Source: an uncultured SAR86 cluster bacterium (GTDB lineage Bacteria; Pseudomonadota; Gammaproteobacteria; Magnimaribacterales; AG-339-G14). Taken from it: a DNA stretch of 64,000 nucleotides. The stretch covers positions 111,306 to 175,305 of the forward strand of contig CACOJO010000002.1 of the NCBI GenBank assembly GCA_902627595.1, written 5' to 3'. Of the stretch, positions 54,973 to 64,000 are shown one piece after another (position 1 is the stretch's first letter; every line of letters starts with the position of its first letter). The position numbers and the translations under genes were made by a program. Under the pieces are notes generated by a model. It had not been told where the DNA came from. It did not search any database and worked only from the letters and a program-made list of their open reading frames with translations.

Positions 54973-57428
54973 ATAATTTATTCAATTTTCTAGTAGATAA
55001 ATCTAAATTTTTTATCTTTCTCTTAATTATATTATCCGTGATAAGTCTCATAGGGCTGCCTAAATTTCAATTAGATGCTTCATCAGATACTTTGCTACTT
55101 GATAATGATCCAGATCTTAAAATTTATCGAGAAAACTCAAGAAAATATGGATCAAGTGATTTTCTCGTCATTGCCTTCACTCCAAATCAAAATATTTTTA
55201 CCAATGAGACTATTTTTCTTTTAAAAAATTTTGTTGAAGATCTCAAAAAGATTTCTGGTATAAAAAATGTATTGAGTTTATTTGATGTTCCTCTTCTTAA
55301 GTATTCTGATCAGTCTATAAGTGAACTGGCTGAAAATGTAGTTACATTATCAACAGAAAATGTAAATTTAAAAAAAGCAAAATATGAATTTGAAACTAAT
55401 GAGGTGTATCGAGGATTATTAATAAGTGAGGATTTACGAACAATTGCATTCCAAATGTCTTTAGAGCCAAATAGAGAATATCAAAAGTTAATTTCTGAAA
55501 GATATGATTTATTAGACCAAGAAAACTCTATTGATGAAGAAACCTTTAAAAAAAATCTTAAAATTCTTGATTTTAAGATCGAGGAGCAAAAGAAAATTAA
55601 TCTTTTAAACGAGGGATTTTTAATAAAAGAAGTAAGGAATATTATTAATCTTTATAAAGATAAAGGAGAAATTTTCTTAGGCGGTGGAGCAATGATTGCT
55701 CATGATACTATCAAAATGATACAGCAAGACCTTTTAACTTTTGGTATTGCGGTCTTCTTCATGTTTGTTTTAATTCTTTCAATAATATTTAGACAGTTCA
55801 GATGGGTTGTTATTCCTTTAATTTCTGCTTGTTTATCTGCGCTTTTAACCACAGGCTTTATAAGCTGGATGGGCTGGAAAGTGACAGTGGTTTCCGCTAA
55901 TTACATTGCGTTACTAATGATTATTGGTATTTCTTTGACTGTTCATTTAGTTGTTAGATACAGAGAAATTACCTCGAGATTTAACGATCTCTCTCATAAC
56001 GAAGCACTAAAGAAAACACTCTCCCAAATGTTTCTACCTTGCCTGTATACAGCTCTAACTACAATGGTTGCCTTTGCTTCATTAATAATAAGTGATATCA
56101 GACCAATAATAGATTTTGGCTTATTGATGGTTTTAAGTATTTTTATCGCATTTATTGTATCTTTTGTCTTTTTTGGTTCTTTAGCTTCATTAATGAAAAA
56201 AAACTTAAAAGATACTCAAGTTGATTATTCCTCAGGGGTAACAACTTGGATAAACTCTTTGGTAGTTAGATTTAAAAACGTTATTCTATTAATCTCTCTA
56301 CTTGGTTTGGTTTTAGCTCTTATTGGTATAAATAAATTAAGTGTTGAAAATAAGTTCATTGATTATTTCAAATCTTCAACAGAAATTTACCAAGGTCTTT
56401 CTTTAATTGATAAAAAACTTGGTGGAACTGCACCGCTAGATATAATTATTTCAGCACCAAAGATTAATACAGAAACTATCGACGATTTCGATGAAGAATT
56501 TGATGATTTTGGATTAGAAACTGAAGAATTTGGTTATTGGTTTAATTCTCAAAATCTTTCAAATCTGGAAGAGATACACGATTATCTTGAAAGTAGACCA
56601 GAAATTGGAAAGGTATTATCTGTTTCAAGTGCAATAAAATTAGCCGAAATAGCAAAGGGAGATAAATTAGATGATCTTGAGCTGGCTCTCTTAAGAAAAG
56701 TTCTTCCTGAGGATATTAATAATCAATTATTAAGTTCTTACATTTCCGATGGTGATAATCAAGTAAGATTATCTGCACGGGTCATTGAGTCTATGGACGG
56801 CTTAAATAGAAAAAATCTAATTGATGAAGTTAAAAATGACTTAATTCAAAATTTTAATTTAAGTGAAGATCAATTTTATTTATCAGGAATTTCTGTGATT
56901 TATAATAATTTGCTCCAAAGCCTATTTCAATCTTTGATAGGGAGTCTAACTATTGTATTTAGCGCGATTTTTTTAATGTTTATTATATTATTCAGGTCTT
57001 TTTACATGGCTTTGATAGCAATGATTCCAAATCTATTATCTGCAGCTAGTGTGCTTGGAATAATAGGATGGTCTGGAATACCTATAGATATAATGACAGT
57101 AACTGTTGCAGCAATAAGTATTGGGATTGGAGTAGATAACACCATTCATTATGTTCACAGGTTTTTAAAAGAATATGAGCTTCAAAAAAATTATGATTTA
57201 GCTATAAAAAATAGTCATGCGACAATCGGTAGAGCAATGTTTTACACATCTCTTACTATTGTGTTGGGTTTTATGATCTTGGTTAGTTCTAATTTTAATC
57301 CTAGTGTATTTTTTGGAATATTCACTTCATTTTCTATGATCATAGCAATACTTGCAGCATTAATGTTATTACCTGTTCTAATCAGGCATTTAAAACCTTT
57401 TGGGAGAAATATAGATGGGTCCACTTAA
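54969..57428 (+). CDS. RND-superfamily exporter (MMPL/HpnN-like)
   Basis: 819 residues: N-terminal helix (about 15-32), a large periplasmic loop, five helices (about 255-415), a second periplasmic loop, and five more helices. ISIGIGVDNTIHYVHR in the second half and MIIGISLTVHLVVRY in the first are the charged and polar helix motifs of the superfamily. Lipid-like substrates (hopanoids, fatty acids) are the usual cargo of this group. Overlaps trhO by four bases and the CoA transferase by 14. Confidence 0.88.
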   Translation: MNNLFNFLVDKSKFFIFLLIILSVISLIGLPKFQLDASSDTLLLDNDPDLKIYRENSRKYGSSDFLVIAFTPNQNIFTNETIFLLKNFVEDLKKISGIKNVLSLFDVPLLKYSDQSISELAENVVTLSTENVNLKKAKYEFETNEVYRGLLISEDLRTIAFQMSLEPNREYQKLISERYDLLDQENSIDEETFKKNLKILDFKIEEQKKINLLNEGFLIKEVRNIINLYKDKGEIFLGGGAMIAHDTIKMIQQDLLTFGIAVFFMFVLILSIIFRQFRWVVIPLISACLSALLTTGFISWMGWKVTVVSANYIALLMIIGISLTVHLVVRYREITSRFNDLSHNEALKKTLSQMFLPCLYTALTTMVAFASLIISDIRPIIDFGLLMVLSIFIAFIVSFVFFGSLASLMKKNLKDTQVDYSSGVTTWINSLVVRFKNVILLISLLGLVLALIGINKLSVENKFIDYFKSSTEIYQGLSLIDKKLGGTAPLDIIISAPKINTETIDDFDEEFDDFGLETEEFGYWFNSQNLSNLEEIHDYLESRPEIGKVLSVSSAIKLAEIAKGDKLDDLELALLRKVLPEDINNQLLSSYISDGDNQVRLSARVIESMDGLNRKNLIDEVKNDLIQNFNLSEDQFYLSGISVIYNNLLQSLFQSLIGSLTIVFSAIFLMFIILFRSFYMALIAMIPNLLSAASVLGIIGWSGIPIDIMTVTVAAISIGIGVDNTIHYVHRFLKEYELQKNYDLAIKNSHATIGRAMFYTSLTIVLGFMILVSSNFNPSVFFGIFTSFSMIIAILAALMLLPVLIRHLKPFGRNIDGST

Positions 57429-58548
57429 AAATATAAAAATAATTGAAATGGCTGGTATTGGTCCAGCACCATTTTGTGGAATGATTTTAGCTGATATGGG
57501 AGCAGAAGTAATTTCTGTAGAAAGAATTACAGCAGCTGGAAAAGGTTCTAGCGCAGATATTGCCTCTAGAGGAAAGAAATCAATAGCCGTAGATATAAGA
57601 AAATCTGAAGGCCAAGACATAATTAAAAAATTAATTAAGTCCGCAGATGTTTTAATCGAAGGTTTTAGGCCAGGAGTTATGGAAAAGAATAATCTTGGAC
57701 CAGATGAACTTCTCAATATAAATCCTAAGTTAATTTTTGGCAGGATGACAGGTTGGGGTCAAAATGGACCGTTAGCTAATGCTGCAGGACACGATATTAA
57801 TTACATTGCTTTAAGCGGAGTTCTTGGAGCAATTGGCAAGAAAGATGCACCACCACCACCACCTTTAAATTTAATTGGTGATTTTGGAGGAGGAGGAATG
57901 TTACTTGCTCTCGGAATATGTGCAGCCTTAAATACAGTTAATAAAGAAGGAAAAGGACAGGTTATTGATGCTGCTATGACTGAAGGTTCGGCATTATTGA
58001 TGAGCATGATGTATGGGATGCTAAATTCTGGTATTTGGACAGATGCAAGGGACTCTAACCTGCTTGATGGTGCTGCACATTTTTATGGTTGTTATGAATG
58101 CAAAGATGGTAAGTTTGTTTCTATAGGCTCAATAGAACCTCAATTTTATTCATTATTGAAAGAAAAAATGAATATTGATGAAGATATTTTTAATAACCAA
58201 ATGGATAAAAACTCATGGCCAGCTTTACGAGAAAATTTAGAAAGCAGGTTCAAAGAAAAGACGCGTGATGAATGGTGTCAAATAATGGAAGGTACTGATA
58301 TTTGTTTTGCTCCTGTTCTTTCTATGAATGAAGCAATAAATCATGAGCATAATGTTGAAAGAAACTCCTTCTTTAATATGGATAATGTAATTCAGCCATC
58401 TCCTGCACCAAAATTTTCTTATTCAAAAAGTGAAGTAAGCCATCCTCCTGTAAAAGTAGGGACGCACACCAAAGAAATCATGGCATCTATTGGGTTAGAT
58501 GAAAAATTTACAGATTTAGTCTCCAAACAAATAATTTCTGAAGCCTAA
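57415..58548 (+). CDS. CaiB/BaiF CoA transferase, alpha-methylacyl-CoA racemase-like
   Basis: 377 residues. IEMAGIGPAPFCGMILADMGAEV is the racemase-type start; RGKKSIAVDIRKSEG, LIEGFRPGVMEKNNLG, and AGHDINYIALSGVLGAIG with the catalytic H/D pair follow. The proline run PPPPPP before LNLIGDFGGGGM is part of the family's loop. Alpha-methylacyl-CoA racemase epimerises branched acyl-CoAs, which fits the other acyl-CoA genes. Its start lies inside the RND gene and its end overlaps tatD by four bases. Confidence 0.92.
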   Translation: MGPLKNIKIIEMAGIGPAPFCGMILADMGAEVISVERITAAGKGSSADIASRGKKSIAVDIRKSEGQDIIKKLIKSADVLIEGFRPGVMEKNNLGPDELLNINPKLIFGRMTGWGQNGPLANAAGHDINYIALSGVLGAIGKKDAPPPPPLNLIGDFGGGGMLLALGICAALNTVNKEGKGQVIDAAMTEGSALLMSMMYGMLNSGIWTDARDSNLLDGAAHFYGCYECKDGKFVSIGSIEPQFYSLLKEKMNIDEDIFNNQMDKNSWPALRENLESRFKEKTRDEWCQIMEGTDICFAPVLSMNEAINHEHNVERNSFFNMDNVIQPSPAPKFSYSKSEVSHPPVKVGTHTKEIMASIGLDEKFTDLVSKQIISEA

Positions 58549-59330
58549 AGAAGAAAGAACCTTTGACTGTTATCAAAAAAAATTTGAGTGACTTCCTGTA
58601 AACTTTTATTTTGTAACTTAGCTATTTTCTTCGCAACTTCAATAATAAACTTTGGCTCGTTTCTTCTTCCTTTAACCTTAAGATTTTTAGGTAATAAATA
58701 GGGTGAGTCCGTTTCGATCATTATTTTTTCAAGCGGCATATTTGTTATTAAATCAATCATGTGTTCTGCTCTAATGGGATCACAAATCCAACCTGTAAAA
58801 CCAATCCAAAAACCCTTGTCAAGATAGTCATAAAATTCTTTTTTATCTCCAGTAAAACAATGAACCACAGCGTTTACTTTAAGATCTATGTTATTGAAAC
58901 AATCCATAAAGTTTTTATGAGCATCTCTTTGATGTAAAAAAAGCGGCAAGTTAAGTTCTTGAGCTACTTCAATTTGTGAATTAAAGCATAAGATTTGATT
59001 TTCTTTCGTTGAGAAGTTTCTATTAAAATCTAACCCAGTTTCTCCTATAGCTTTTACAAGAGGATGTTCGCTTAATTTTTTTATTTCCTCAATATTAGAC
59101 TCTCTAAATGTATCAGCATAATGAGGATGTATCCCGCAAGTTGTTATGAAGAAATTCCGATCTTTTTCTGATAATTTTAAAGAAACCTTTGTATCCTCTA
59201 TTGAAGTACTTGTTATACAAATTTTTTTTATGTTATTTAATTTGGCTTTTTCAATGACATCCATGAAATCTTTATCAAATGATTCATGAGTTAAGTTTGC
59301 TCCTATGTCAAAATAAGAAATTTGAGTCAT
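58545..59330 (-). CDS. tatD: TatD-family metal-dependent DNase/hydrolase
   Basis: 261 residues. DIGANLTHESF at the N-terminus (the TatD form, not HxH), GETGLDF with the catalytic Glu, LHQRDAH, HCFTG and IETDSPYLLP. The family has 3'-5' exonuclease activity linked to DNA repair. Divergent from the thioesterase with 24 bases between starts. Confidence 0.92.
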   Translation of the reverse strand: MTQISYFDIGANLTHESFDKDFMDVIEKAKLNNIKKICITSTSIEDTKVSLKLSEKDRNFFITTCGIHPHYADTFRESNIEEIKKLSEHPLVKAIGETGLDFNRNFSTKENQILCFNSQIEVAQELNLPLFLHQRDAHKNFMDCFNNIDLKVNAVVHCFTGDKKEFYDYLDKGFWIGFTGWICDPIRAEHMIDLITNMPLEKIMIETDSPYLLPKNLKVKGRRNEPKFIIEVAKKIAKLQNKSLQEVTQIFFDNSQRFFLL

Positions 59331-59354
59331 TAATATTTATAATTAAATCTTAAC

Positions 59355-60161
59355 ATGAGTATTTCTAAGAACTTTGAAGATGCTATAAAAGTAATTGAAA
59401 CCTCAAGTGGGAATTTTACAGCAAATATTTCAGATAATTGGAGTATTGGGCAAACTGCTAATGGTGGATATTCTATGTCTTTATTAGCAAAGGCTTGCTC
59501 CAAGCACCTTGATCATAAGGATCCATTGGTGTTGTCCGCTAACTATTTAGACCGAGTGGAATTTGGACCTGCAGACATAGAAGTATCAAAATTAGCTTCT
59601 ACTAAAAGCACCTCAAGTGCATATGTTTCATTGAAACAAAAAGGAAATTTGAAGATTTTTTCTACAGTTACTTTTACAGATTTTTCAAAAATGAAGGGTC
59701 TTAAGGAAATTTTAAGAAGTGAACCTAATTTTGAAGATTATGAGACATGTACTCAAATTCCTTACAAAGAGGGCTTTAGTCCTAAACTAGATAAAAATTT
59801 AGAAAAAAAATATTGTTCAGATTCAATATGGTGGGAAAACCCAAATGAAAAAAATAAAGCCACTTTAAACTTATATATGGGATGGAAGGATGGTGGATTA
59901 GTAGATCTTTTTGGTCTTATTCTATTTTTAGATGCAACGACTCCACCAATCTTTAATAAATTAGGTACATTGGGATGGGTGCCAACGATTACACTAACAT
60001 CTCACATAAGAAATATACCTGAGCCTGGACCTTTAAAGGTTGTTGCTAAGACAGAATTTATTACAAATAATTATATAGAAGAGGATAGAGAAATTTGGGA
60101 CTCTAAAGGTAATTTAGTAGGCCAATCAAAACAATTAGCAAAATTAAGAATTAAGAAATAA
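59355..60161 (+). CDS. acyl-CoA thioesterase-like double hotdog protein
   Basis: 268 residues. N-terminal hotdog: WSIGQTANGGYSMSLLAKACS (TesB-like GGY), then LSANYLDRVEFGPADIEVSKL and STVTFTDFSK. C-terminal hotdog: GLILFLDATTPPIFNKLG and LTSHIRNIPEPGPLKV with AKTEFI. Cleaves acyl-CoA or acyl thioesters. Fits the acyl-CoA context of its neighbours. Confidence 0.85.
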   Translation: MSISKNFEDAIKVIETSSGNFTANISDNWSIGQTANGGYSMSLLAKACSKHLDHKDPLVLSANYLDRVEFGPADIEVSKLASTKSTSSAYVSLKQKGNLKIFSTVTFTDFSKMKGLKEILRSEPNFEDYETCTQIPYKEGFSPKLDKNLEKKYCSDSIWWENPNEKNKATLNLYMGWKDGGLVDLFGLILFLDATTPPIFNKLGTLGWVPTITLTSHIRNIPEPGPLKVVAKTEFITNNYIEEDREIWDSKGNLVGQSKQLAKLRIKK

Positions 60162-60216
60162 TACTAAAAATATTGTTATCATAGATTTTTAAAAAATACT
60201 CAAATTAGGAAAACAC

Positions 60217-61071
60217 ATGAAATTTACAGGTACAAAATCATACATAGCAACAGACGATCTTAGTCTTTCAGTAAATGCTGCAATAGCTCTAGAAAGACCA
60301 TTATTAATTAAAGGAGAGCCGGGAACAGGAAAAACTATGCTTGCATTGGAAGTTGCTAAATCTTTAGACCTTCCGCTAATTGAATGGCACATCAAGTCTA
60401 CAACTAAAGCTCAACAAGGTTTATATGAATATGATGCTGTTACACGATTAAGAGATTCTCAATTAGGAGATGAGAGAGTTAAAGATATTTCAAATTATAT
60501 TCAAAAAGGAAAACTTTGGGAGGCATTTACCTCAGAAAAACAAGTTGTTTTGCTTATTGATGAAATTGATAAGGCTGACATTGAGTTTCCAAATGATCTT
60601 TTACAAGAATTAGACAGAATGGAATTCTATGTTTACGAAACTAAAGAGACTATTAAAGCTACAACAAGACCAATAGTTATAATCTCAAGTAATAATGAAA
60701 AAGAATTACCTGATGCTTTCTTGAGAAGATGTTTCTTTCATTACATATCTTTTCCTGATAGAGAAACAATGAAAGAAATCATTAAAGTCCATCATCCAAA
60801 AGTTAAAGAAAAGCTCGTTAAAGAAGCACTAGATATATTTTTCGATGTCAGAAAAGTTCCAGGATTGAAAAAGAAACCATCAACTTCTGAGTTAGTGGAT
60901 TGGTTAAAACTTCTTATGGCAGATGATTTGCCGGACGAAATCTTAAAAAATAGAGATCCCTCAAAAGCTATCCCACCTCTGTACGGAGCTCTTGTAAAAA
61001 ACGAACAAGATGTTCAATTGTTAGAAAGATTAGCATTTATGACTAGAAGAGAGGGCAATAACCAAAATTAA
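60217..61071 (+). CDS. MoxR-family AAA+ ATPase
   Basis: 284 residues. Walker A GEPGTGKTML, Walker B LLIDEIDKAD, sensor region ISSNNEKELPDAFLRRC and a C-terminal lid. AGGAAAA precedes the ATG. MoxR proteins chaperone cofactor assembly with VWA partners; the VWA gene follows four bases downstream. Confidence 0.93.
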   Translation: MKFTGTKSYIATDDLSLSVNAAIALERPLLIKGEPGTGKTMLALEVAKSLDLPLIEWHIKSTTKAQQGLYEYDAVTRLRDSQLGDERVKDISNYIQKGKLWEAFTSEKQVVLLIDEIDKADIEFPNDLLQELDRMEFYVYETKETIKATTRPIVIISSNNEKELPDAFLRRCFFHYISFPDRETMKEIIKVHHPKVKEKLVKEALDIFFDVRKVPGLKKKPSTSELVDWLKLLMADDLPDEILKNRDPSKAIPPLYGALVKNEQDVQLLERLAFMTRREGNNQN

Positions 61072-61075
61072 TTGA

Positions 61076-62254
61076 ATGTTAATTAATCTTTTTAAAACTC
61101 TTAAAGAAGTCGGGGTACCTTGTACTCTAAGAGAACTTTTGGATTTAATATCTGGTTTGGAAAAACAGGTAATTTTTGCCGACATCAATGATTTTTATTA
61201 TTTATCTAGATCTGTCCTGGTAAAAGATGAAAAACATTATGACAAGTTTGATAGAGCTTTTGATATTTATTTTAAAGGATTAGAAACTTTAGATGATGTT
61301 TTACAAGCGCTTGTTCCTGAAGAGTGGCTAAGAAAAGAATTTGAAAAGTTTCTAACAGAGGATGAATTAAAAAAAATAGAAACAATGGGAGGCCTTGAAA
61401 AACTTCTTTCAGAATTCAAAAAAAGATTAGAAGAGCAAAAAGGTAAGCATCAAAAAGGCGATAAATGGGTTGGTACCGGTGGTACTTCACCTTTCGGCAA
61501 CGCAGGTTCTCATCCTGAAGGAGTTAGAGTTGATGGCGAAGGTAAACAAAATAAGGCTGTCAAAGTTTGGCAACAAAGAGACTTCAAAAATTTAGATGAC
61601 TCAGTTGAGCTAGGTACAAGAAATATTAAGGTCGCTCTAAGAAGATTAAGAAAATTCATTCGACAATCCAATGATGAAGAGCTGGATTTAGACGATACAA
61701 TTAGAAGTACTGCTAAAAATGCAGGTCTTCTGGATATAAAAATGGTCCCTGAAAAAACTAATGCAGTAAAAGTTCTCGTATTCTTTGATGTTGGTGGATC
61801 TATGGATCCCCACATTAAAATTTGTGAAGAATTATTTTCCGCATGCAAAACAGAATTTAAAAATTTGGAGTATTTTTATTTTCATAATTTCATTTATGAA
61901 ACTGTTTGGAAAGACAACAGAAGAAGACATAACGAAAGGATTAAGACCGAAGATGTAATACATAAATATGCATCAGATTACAAAATAATTTTTGTGGGCG
62001 ATGCGACCATGGCTCCATATGAAATTACTAACCCTGGCGGCAGCATTGAACATTGGAATGAAGAGGCAGGTTCTGTCTGGATGAAAAAAATTATGACCAC
62101 TTATGATAAATTAATCTGGCTAAATCCAGTTCCAGAAGAGCATTGGGATTACTCGTCTTCAATAGAAATTTCAAGACATCTTATTGATGACAATATGTTT
62201 CCTTTGACGCTTAAAGGTTTAGAAGACGGAATGTCATTTCTATCAAAAAAATAA
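61076..62254 (+). CDS. VWA-domain protein, CoxE-like partner of MoxR
   Basis: 392 residues. The C-terminal VWA/CoxE domain starts VLVFFDVGGSMDPHIK: the MIDAS DxSxS reads DVGGS here, losing the first serine but keeping the second. The N-terminal half is helical. Pairs with the MoxR ATPase in a conserved two-gene unit. Confidence 0.88.
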   Translation: MLINLFKTLKEVGVPCTLRELLDLISGLEKQVIFADINDFYYLSRSVLVKDEKHYDKFDRAFDIYFKGLETLDDVLQALVPEEWLRKEFEKFLTEDELKKIETMGGLEKLLSEFKKRLEEQKGKHQKGDKWVGTGGTSPFGNAGSHPEGVRVDGEGKQNKAVKVWQQRDFKNLDDSVELGTRNIKVALRRLRKFIRQSNDEELDLDDTIRSTAKNAGLLDIKMVPEKTNAVKVLVFFDVGGSMDPHIKICEELFSACKTEFKNLEYFYFHNFIYETVWKDNRRRHNERIKTEDVIHKYASDYKIIFVGDATMAPYEITNPGGSIEHWNEEAGSVWMKKIMTTYDKLIWLNPVPEEHWDYSSSIEISRHLIDDNMFPLTLKGLEDGMSFLSKK

Positions 62255-62255
62255 T

Positions 62256-63170
62256 TTGAAAGCATTAGAAATCAAAAATCTTACAAAGATTTACGATAAT
62301 AATTTAGTAGCCTTAGATGATATTAGTTTTGAAGTTGAACAAGGTGATTTCTATGCTCTTTTAGGTCCAAACGGAGCGGGCAAATCTACCATGATCGGTA
62401 TCATTAGTTCTTTGGTAAATAAATCCTCTGGAAAAGTAAATATTTTGGGATTAGATATTGATACTCATCATTCTGAAGCTAAGAAGAGAATTGGAATTGT
62501 TGGTCAGGAAGTAAATTTCAATCAATTCGAAACAGTACATAATATTTTGCTGCACCAAGCAGGTTTTTTTGGCATGCCATTTGTAGAAATAAAGAATAAT
62601 TGTGAGTTTTATCTCAAAAGATTAGATCTATGGGATAAGAGAAATGAACAAGGCCGGAATTTATCTGGAGGAATGAAACGAAGATTAATGGTTGCAAAAG
62701 CTTTGGTTAATAATCCTGATCTACTTATATTAGATGAACCAACTGCAGGAGTAGATACGGAACTAAGGAGATCCTTATGGGAGTTTTTAATAGAAATAAA
62801 TAAAAAGGGAACTACTATAATTCTTACAACCCACTATCTAGAAGAAGCAGAAAGGCTTTGTAAAAATATATCCATAATAGACCGCGGAAAAATTGTAAGA
62901 AATTCAGACATGAGTTCTTTTTTAAGAGAAATAGAGATAGAAACTTTTGTTTTTGATTTAAAAGAAAAGACAAATAAGAACCTATCTTCAGAAAATTTTG
63001 ATATAAAAAAAATAGATGATGCTACTTTTTCGGTTCAAGCAAATAAAGGAACAAATTTAAACTCAATATTTGATTTCTTTGATCAAGAAGGTATTGAAAT
63101 TTTAAGCATGAGAAATGAGACCAATAGGCTTGAAGAATTGTTTCTAAAACTTACTAATAATGACCATTAA
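62256..63170 (+). CDS. yadG: ABC exporter ATP-binding protein YadG
   Basis: 304 residues from a TTG one base after the VWA stop. Walker A GPNGAGKS, signature LSGGMKRR, Walker B LLILDEPT and H-loop TTHYLEEAE. GDFYALLGPNGAG, IISSLVNKSSG and the C-terminal RNETNRLEELFLKL match E. coli YadG closely, from memory. Substrate unknown. Overlaps the permease gene by 11 bases. Confidence 0.93.
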   Translation: MKALEIKNLTKIYDNNLVALDDISFEVEQGDFYALLGPNGAGKSTMIGIISSLVNKSSGKVNILGLDIDTHHSEAKKRIGIVGQEVNFNQFETVHNILLHQAGFFGMPFVEIKNNCEFYLKRLDLWDKRNEQGRNLSGGMKRRLMVAKALVNNPDLLILDEPTAGVDTELRRSLWEFLIEINKKGTTIILTTHYLEEAERLCKNISIIDRGKIVRNSDMSSFLREIEIETFVFDLKEKTNKNLSSENFDIKKIDDATFSVQANKGTNLNSIFDFFDQEGIEILSMRNETNRLEELFLKLTNNDH

Positions 63171-63933
63171 TGAACAATTAAGATCCCTATTCATTCTTTT
63201 AAGAAAAGAAGTTTTAAGGTTTTTTAGAATTTGGAGTCAGACTTTGATTCCCTCAGTACTTACAACAATATTGTATTTTTTAATATTTGGCACTTTCATT
63301 GGCGAAAGAATAGGCAAAATGTCAGGGTTTGATTATATGCAATTTATGGCACCGGGATTGGTAATGTTGGCAGTTATTACAAACGCATATTCAAATGTAG
63401 TCTCATCTTTTTTTGGTGTGAAGTTTCAAAGAAGTATTGAAGAATTATTAGTTTCTCCAATGCCTACTTATTTGATACTGTTTGGATTTGTTCTCGGTGG
63501 AGTAGTTCGTGGAATTATCGTAGGCTTTCTTGTATTGCTTACGTCTTTGATATTTACAGATATAACTGTTCAAAATATTCCTCTTACTCTTTTGGTTGTA
63601 GTAATGACTGCTTTTTTATTTTCAATAGCTGGTTTTCTGAATGCTTTATTTGCAGATAATTTTGATGATATTAATATCGTGCCAACATTTATTCTTACGC
63701 CGTTGATTTATTTAGGAGGAGTCTTTTATTCCGTAGATCTTTTATCAAATACTTGGCAAATTGTTTCAAAGGCAAATCCTTTACTCTATATGGTCAATGC
63801 ATTTAGATATGGAATGATTGGCGTGTCTGATATCAATGTTCAATTTGCATTGATAATGATAACCTTTTTCATATTAATCTTTTTTGCACTTGCCTATTAC
63901 TTGCTTAAAAAAGGATACGGAATAAGAACCTAA
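63160..63933 (+). CDS. yadH: ABC-2 type exporter permease YadH
   Basis: 257 residues, six helices. GFDYMQFMAPGLVMLAVITN and TPLIYLGGVFYSVDLL match the E. coli YadH pattern. With YadG it forms a complete exporter. Confidence 0.92.
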   Translation: MTINEQLRSLFILLRKEVLRFFRIWSQTLIPSVLTTILYFLIFGTFIGERIGKMSGFDYMQFMAPGLVMLAVITNAYSNVVSSFFGVKFQRSIEELLVSPMPTYLILFGFVLGGVVRGIIVGFLVLLTSLIFTDITVQNIPLTLLVVVMTAFLFSIAGFLNALFADNFDDINIVPTFILTPLIYLGGVFYSVDLLSNTWQIVSKANPLLYMVNAFRYGMIGVSDINVQFALIMITFFILIFFALAYYLLKKGYGIRT

Positions 63934-64000
63934 TGTTATACGACTTATTTTTAACAATTGTATTTTTTTTATCTTCTTTCGGTTTCAGCGAATTTAATGA
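63933..64000 (+). CDS. start of a secreted or membrane protein, truncated at window edge
   Basis: ATG at 63933 overlaps the yadH stop by one base (TAATG). The 22 visible residues begin MLYDLFLTIVFFLSSFGFSE, a likely signal peptide or membrane helix. No family can be assigned. Confidence 0.5.
   Translation, partial: MLYDLFLTIVFFLSSFGFSEFN

Noticed and set aside
57849..57866. Proline/CCA run as a repeat or frameshift site
   Set aside because: It encodes the family's proline loop before LNLIGDFGG and the frame continues normally.
58545..59330. Loss of the HxH metal motif in the TatD-family protein
   Set aside because: TatD itself lacks HxH at this position (NLT form), so this is normal for the family.

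Overview
The window is a 64 kb piece of a gene-dense, AT-rich bacterial chromosome. The left third is a gammaproteobacterial housekeeping block: folD, tRNA-Pro, tRNA-Arg, tRNA-His, tig-clpP-clpX-lon-hupB-ppiD-fabI, a peptide transporter, mltD, gloB, rnhA, dnaQ and gltX. From memory this order closely follows the Pseudomonas aeruginosa region around PA1796-PA1816, which points to Gammaproteobacteria. The low GC, short spacers, overlapping genes, TTG/GTG starts, a TonB receptor, three GPH-type sugar:cation symporters, CaiB/BaiF CoA transferases, an AlkB-like monooxygenase and a photolyase-like protein suggest a streamlined surface-ocean heterotroph of the SAR86 type. That lineage call is inference; there is no rRNA in the window to confirm it.

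Layout. 1-11.9 kb: an acyl-CoA synthetase fragment, folate metabolism, tRNAs, protein folding and proteolysis, with a heat-shock-like promoter before lon and a strong terminator after the HU gene. 12-18 kb: a TonB-dependent receptor co-transcribed with an Opp-type binding protein and two permeases, but no ATPase. 18-23 kb: murein lytic transglycosylase, glyoxalase II, RNase HI, DNA polymerase III epsilon, glutamyl-tRNA synthetase. 23-31.6 kb: a catabolic cluster with an alkyl-sulfatase-like metallohydrolase, CoA transferase, GPH symporter, an oxidoreductase/aldo-keto reductase fusion, a TauD-like dioxygenase and a serine hydrolase.

32-39 kb is the accessory region and the most interesting part. 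It holds a PvuRts1I/AbaSI-like modification-dependent restriction enzyme, an unlisted 51-residue two-helix membrane protein, a zinc-ribbon coiled-coil membrane protein and, divergently, a KAP-family P-loop NTPase. I read these as a candidate anti-phage cluster. It ends at tRNA-Ala(GGC). A 48-bp imperfect copy of the tRNA 3' end lies 1,038 bp downstream, followed by tandem 12-bp repeats, so this looks like a scarred integration site carrying small genes of unknown function.

39-46 kb: an aminoglycoside-phosphotransferase-like kinase, an AlkB-ferredoxin-small membrane protein operon, an alpha/beta hydrolase, a photolyase-like protein with an unusual domain order, and PsiE, MAPEG, GST and bacterioferritin-like genes. 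46-64 kb: lipid and sugar functions (HD oxygenase-like, SDR, two GPH symporters, rhomboid protease, DUF3604 protein, RND exporter, CoA transferase, thioesterase), BolA, TrhO, TatD, a MoxR/VWA pair, and the YadG/YadH ABC exporter running to the right edge.
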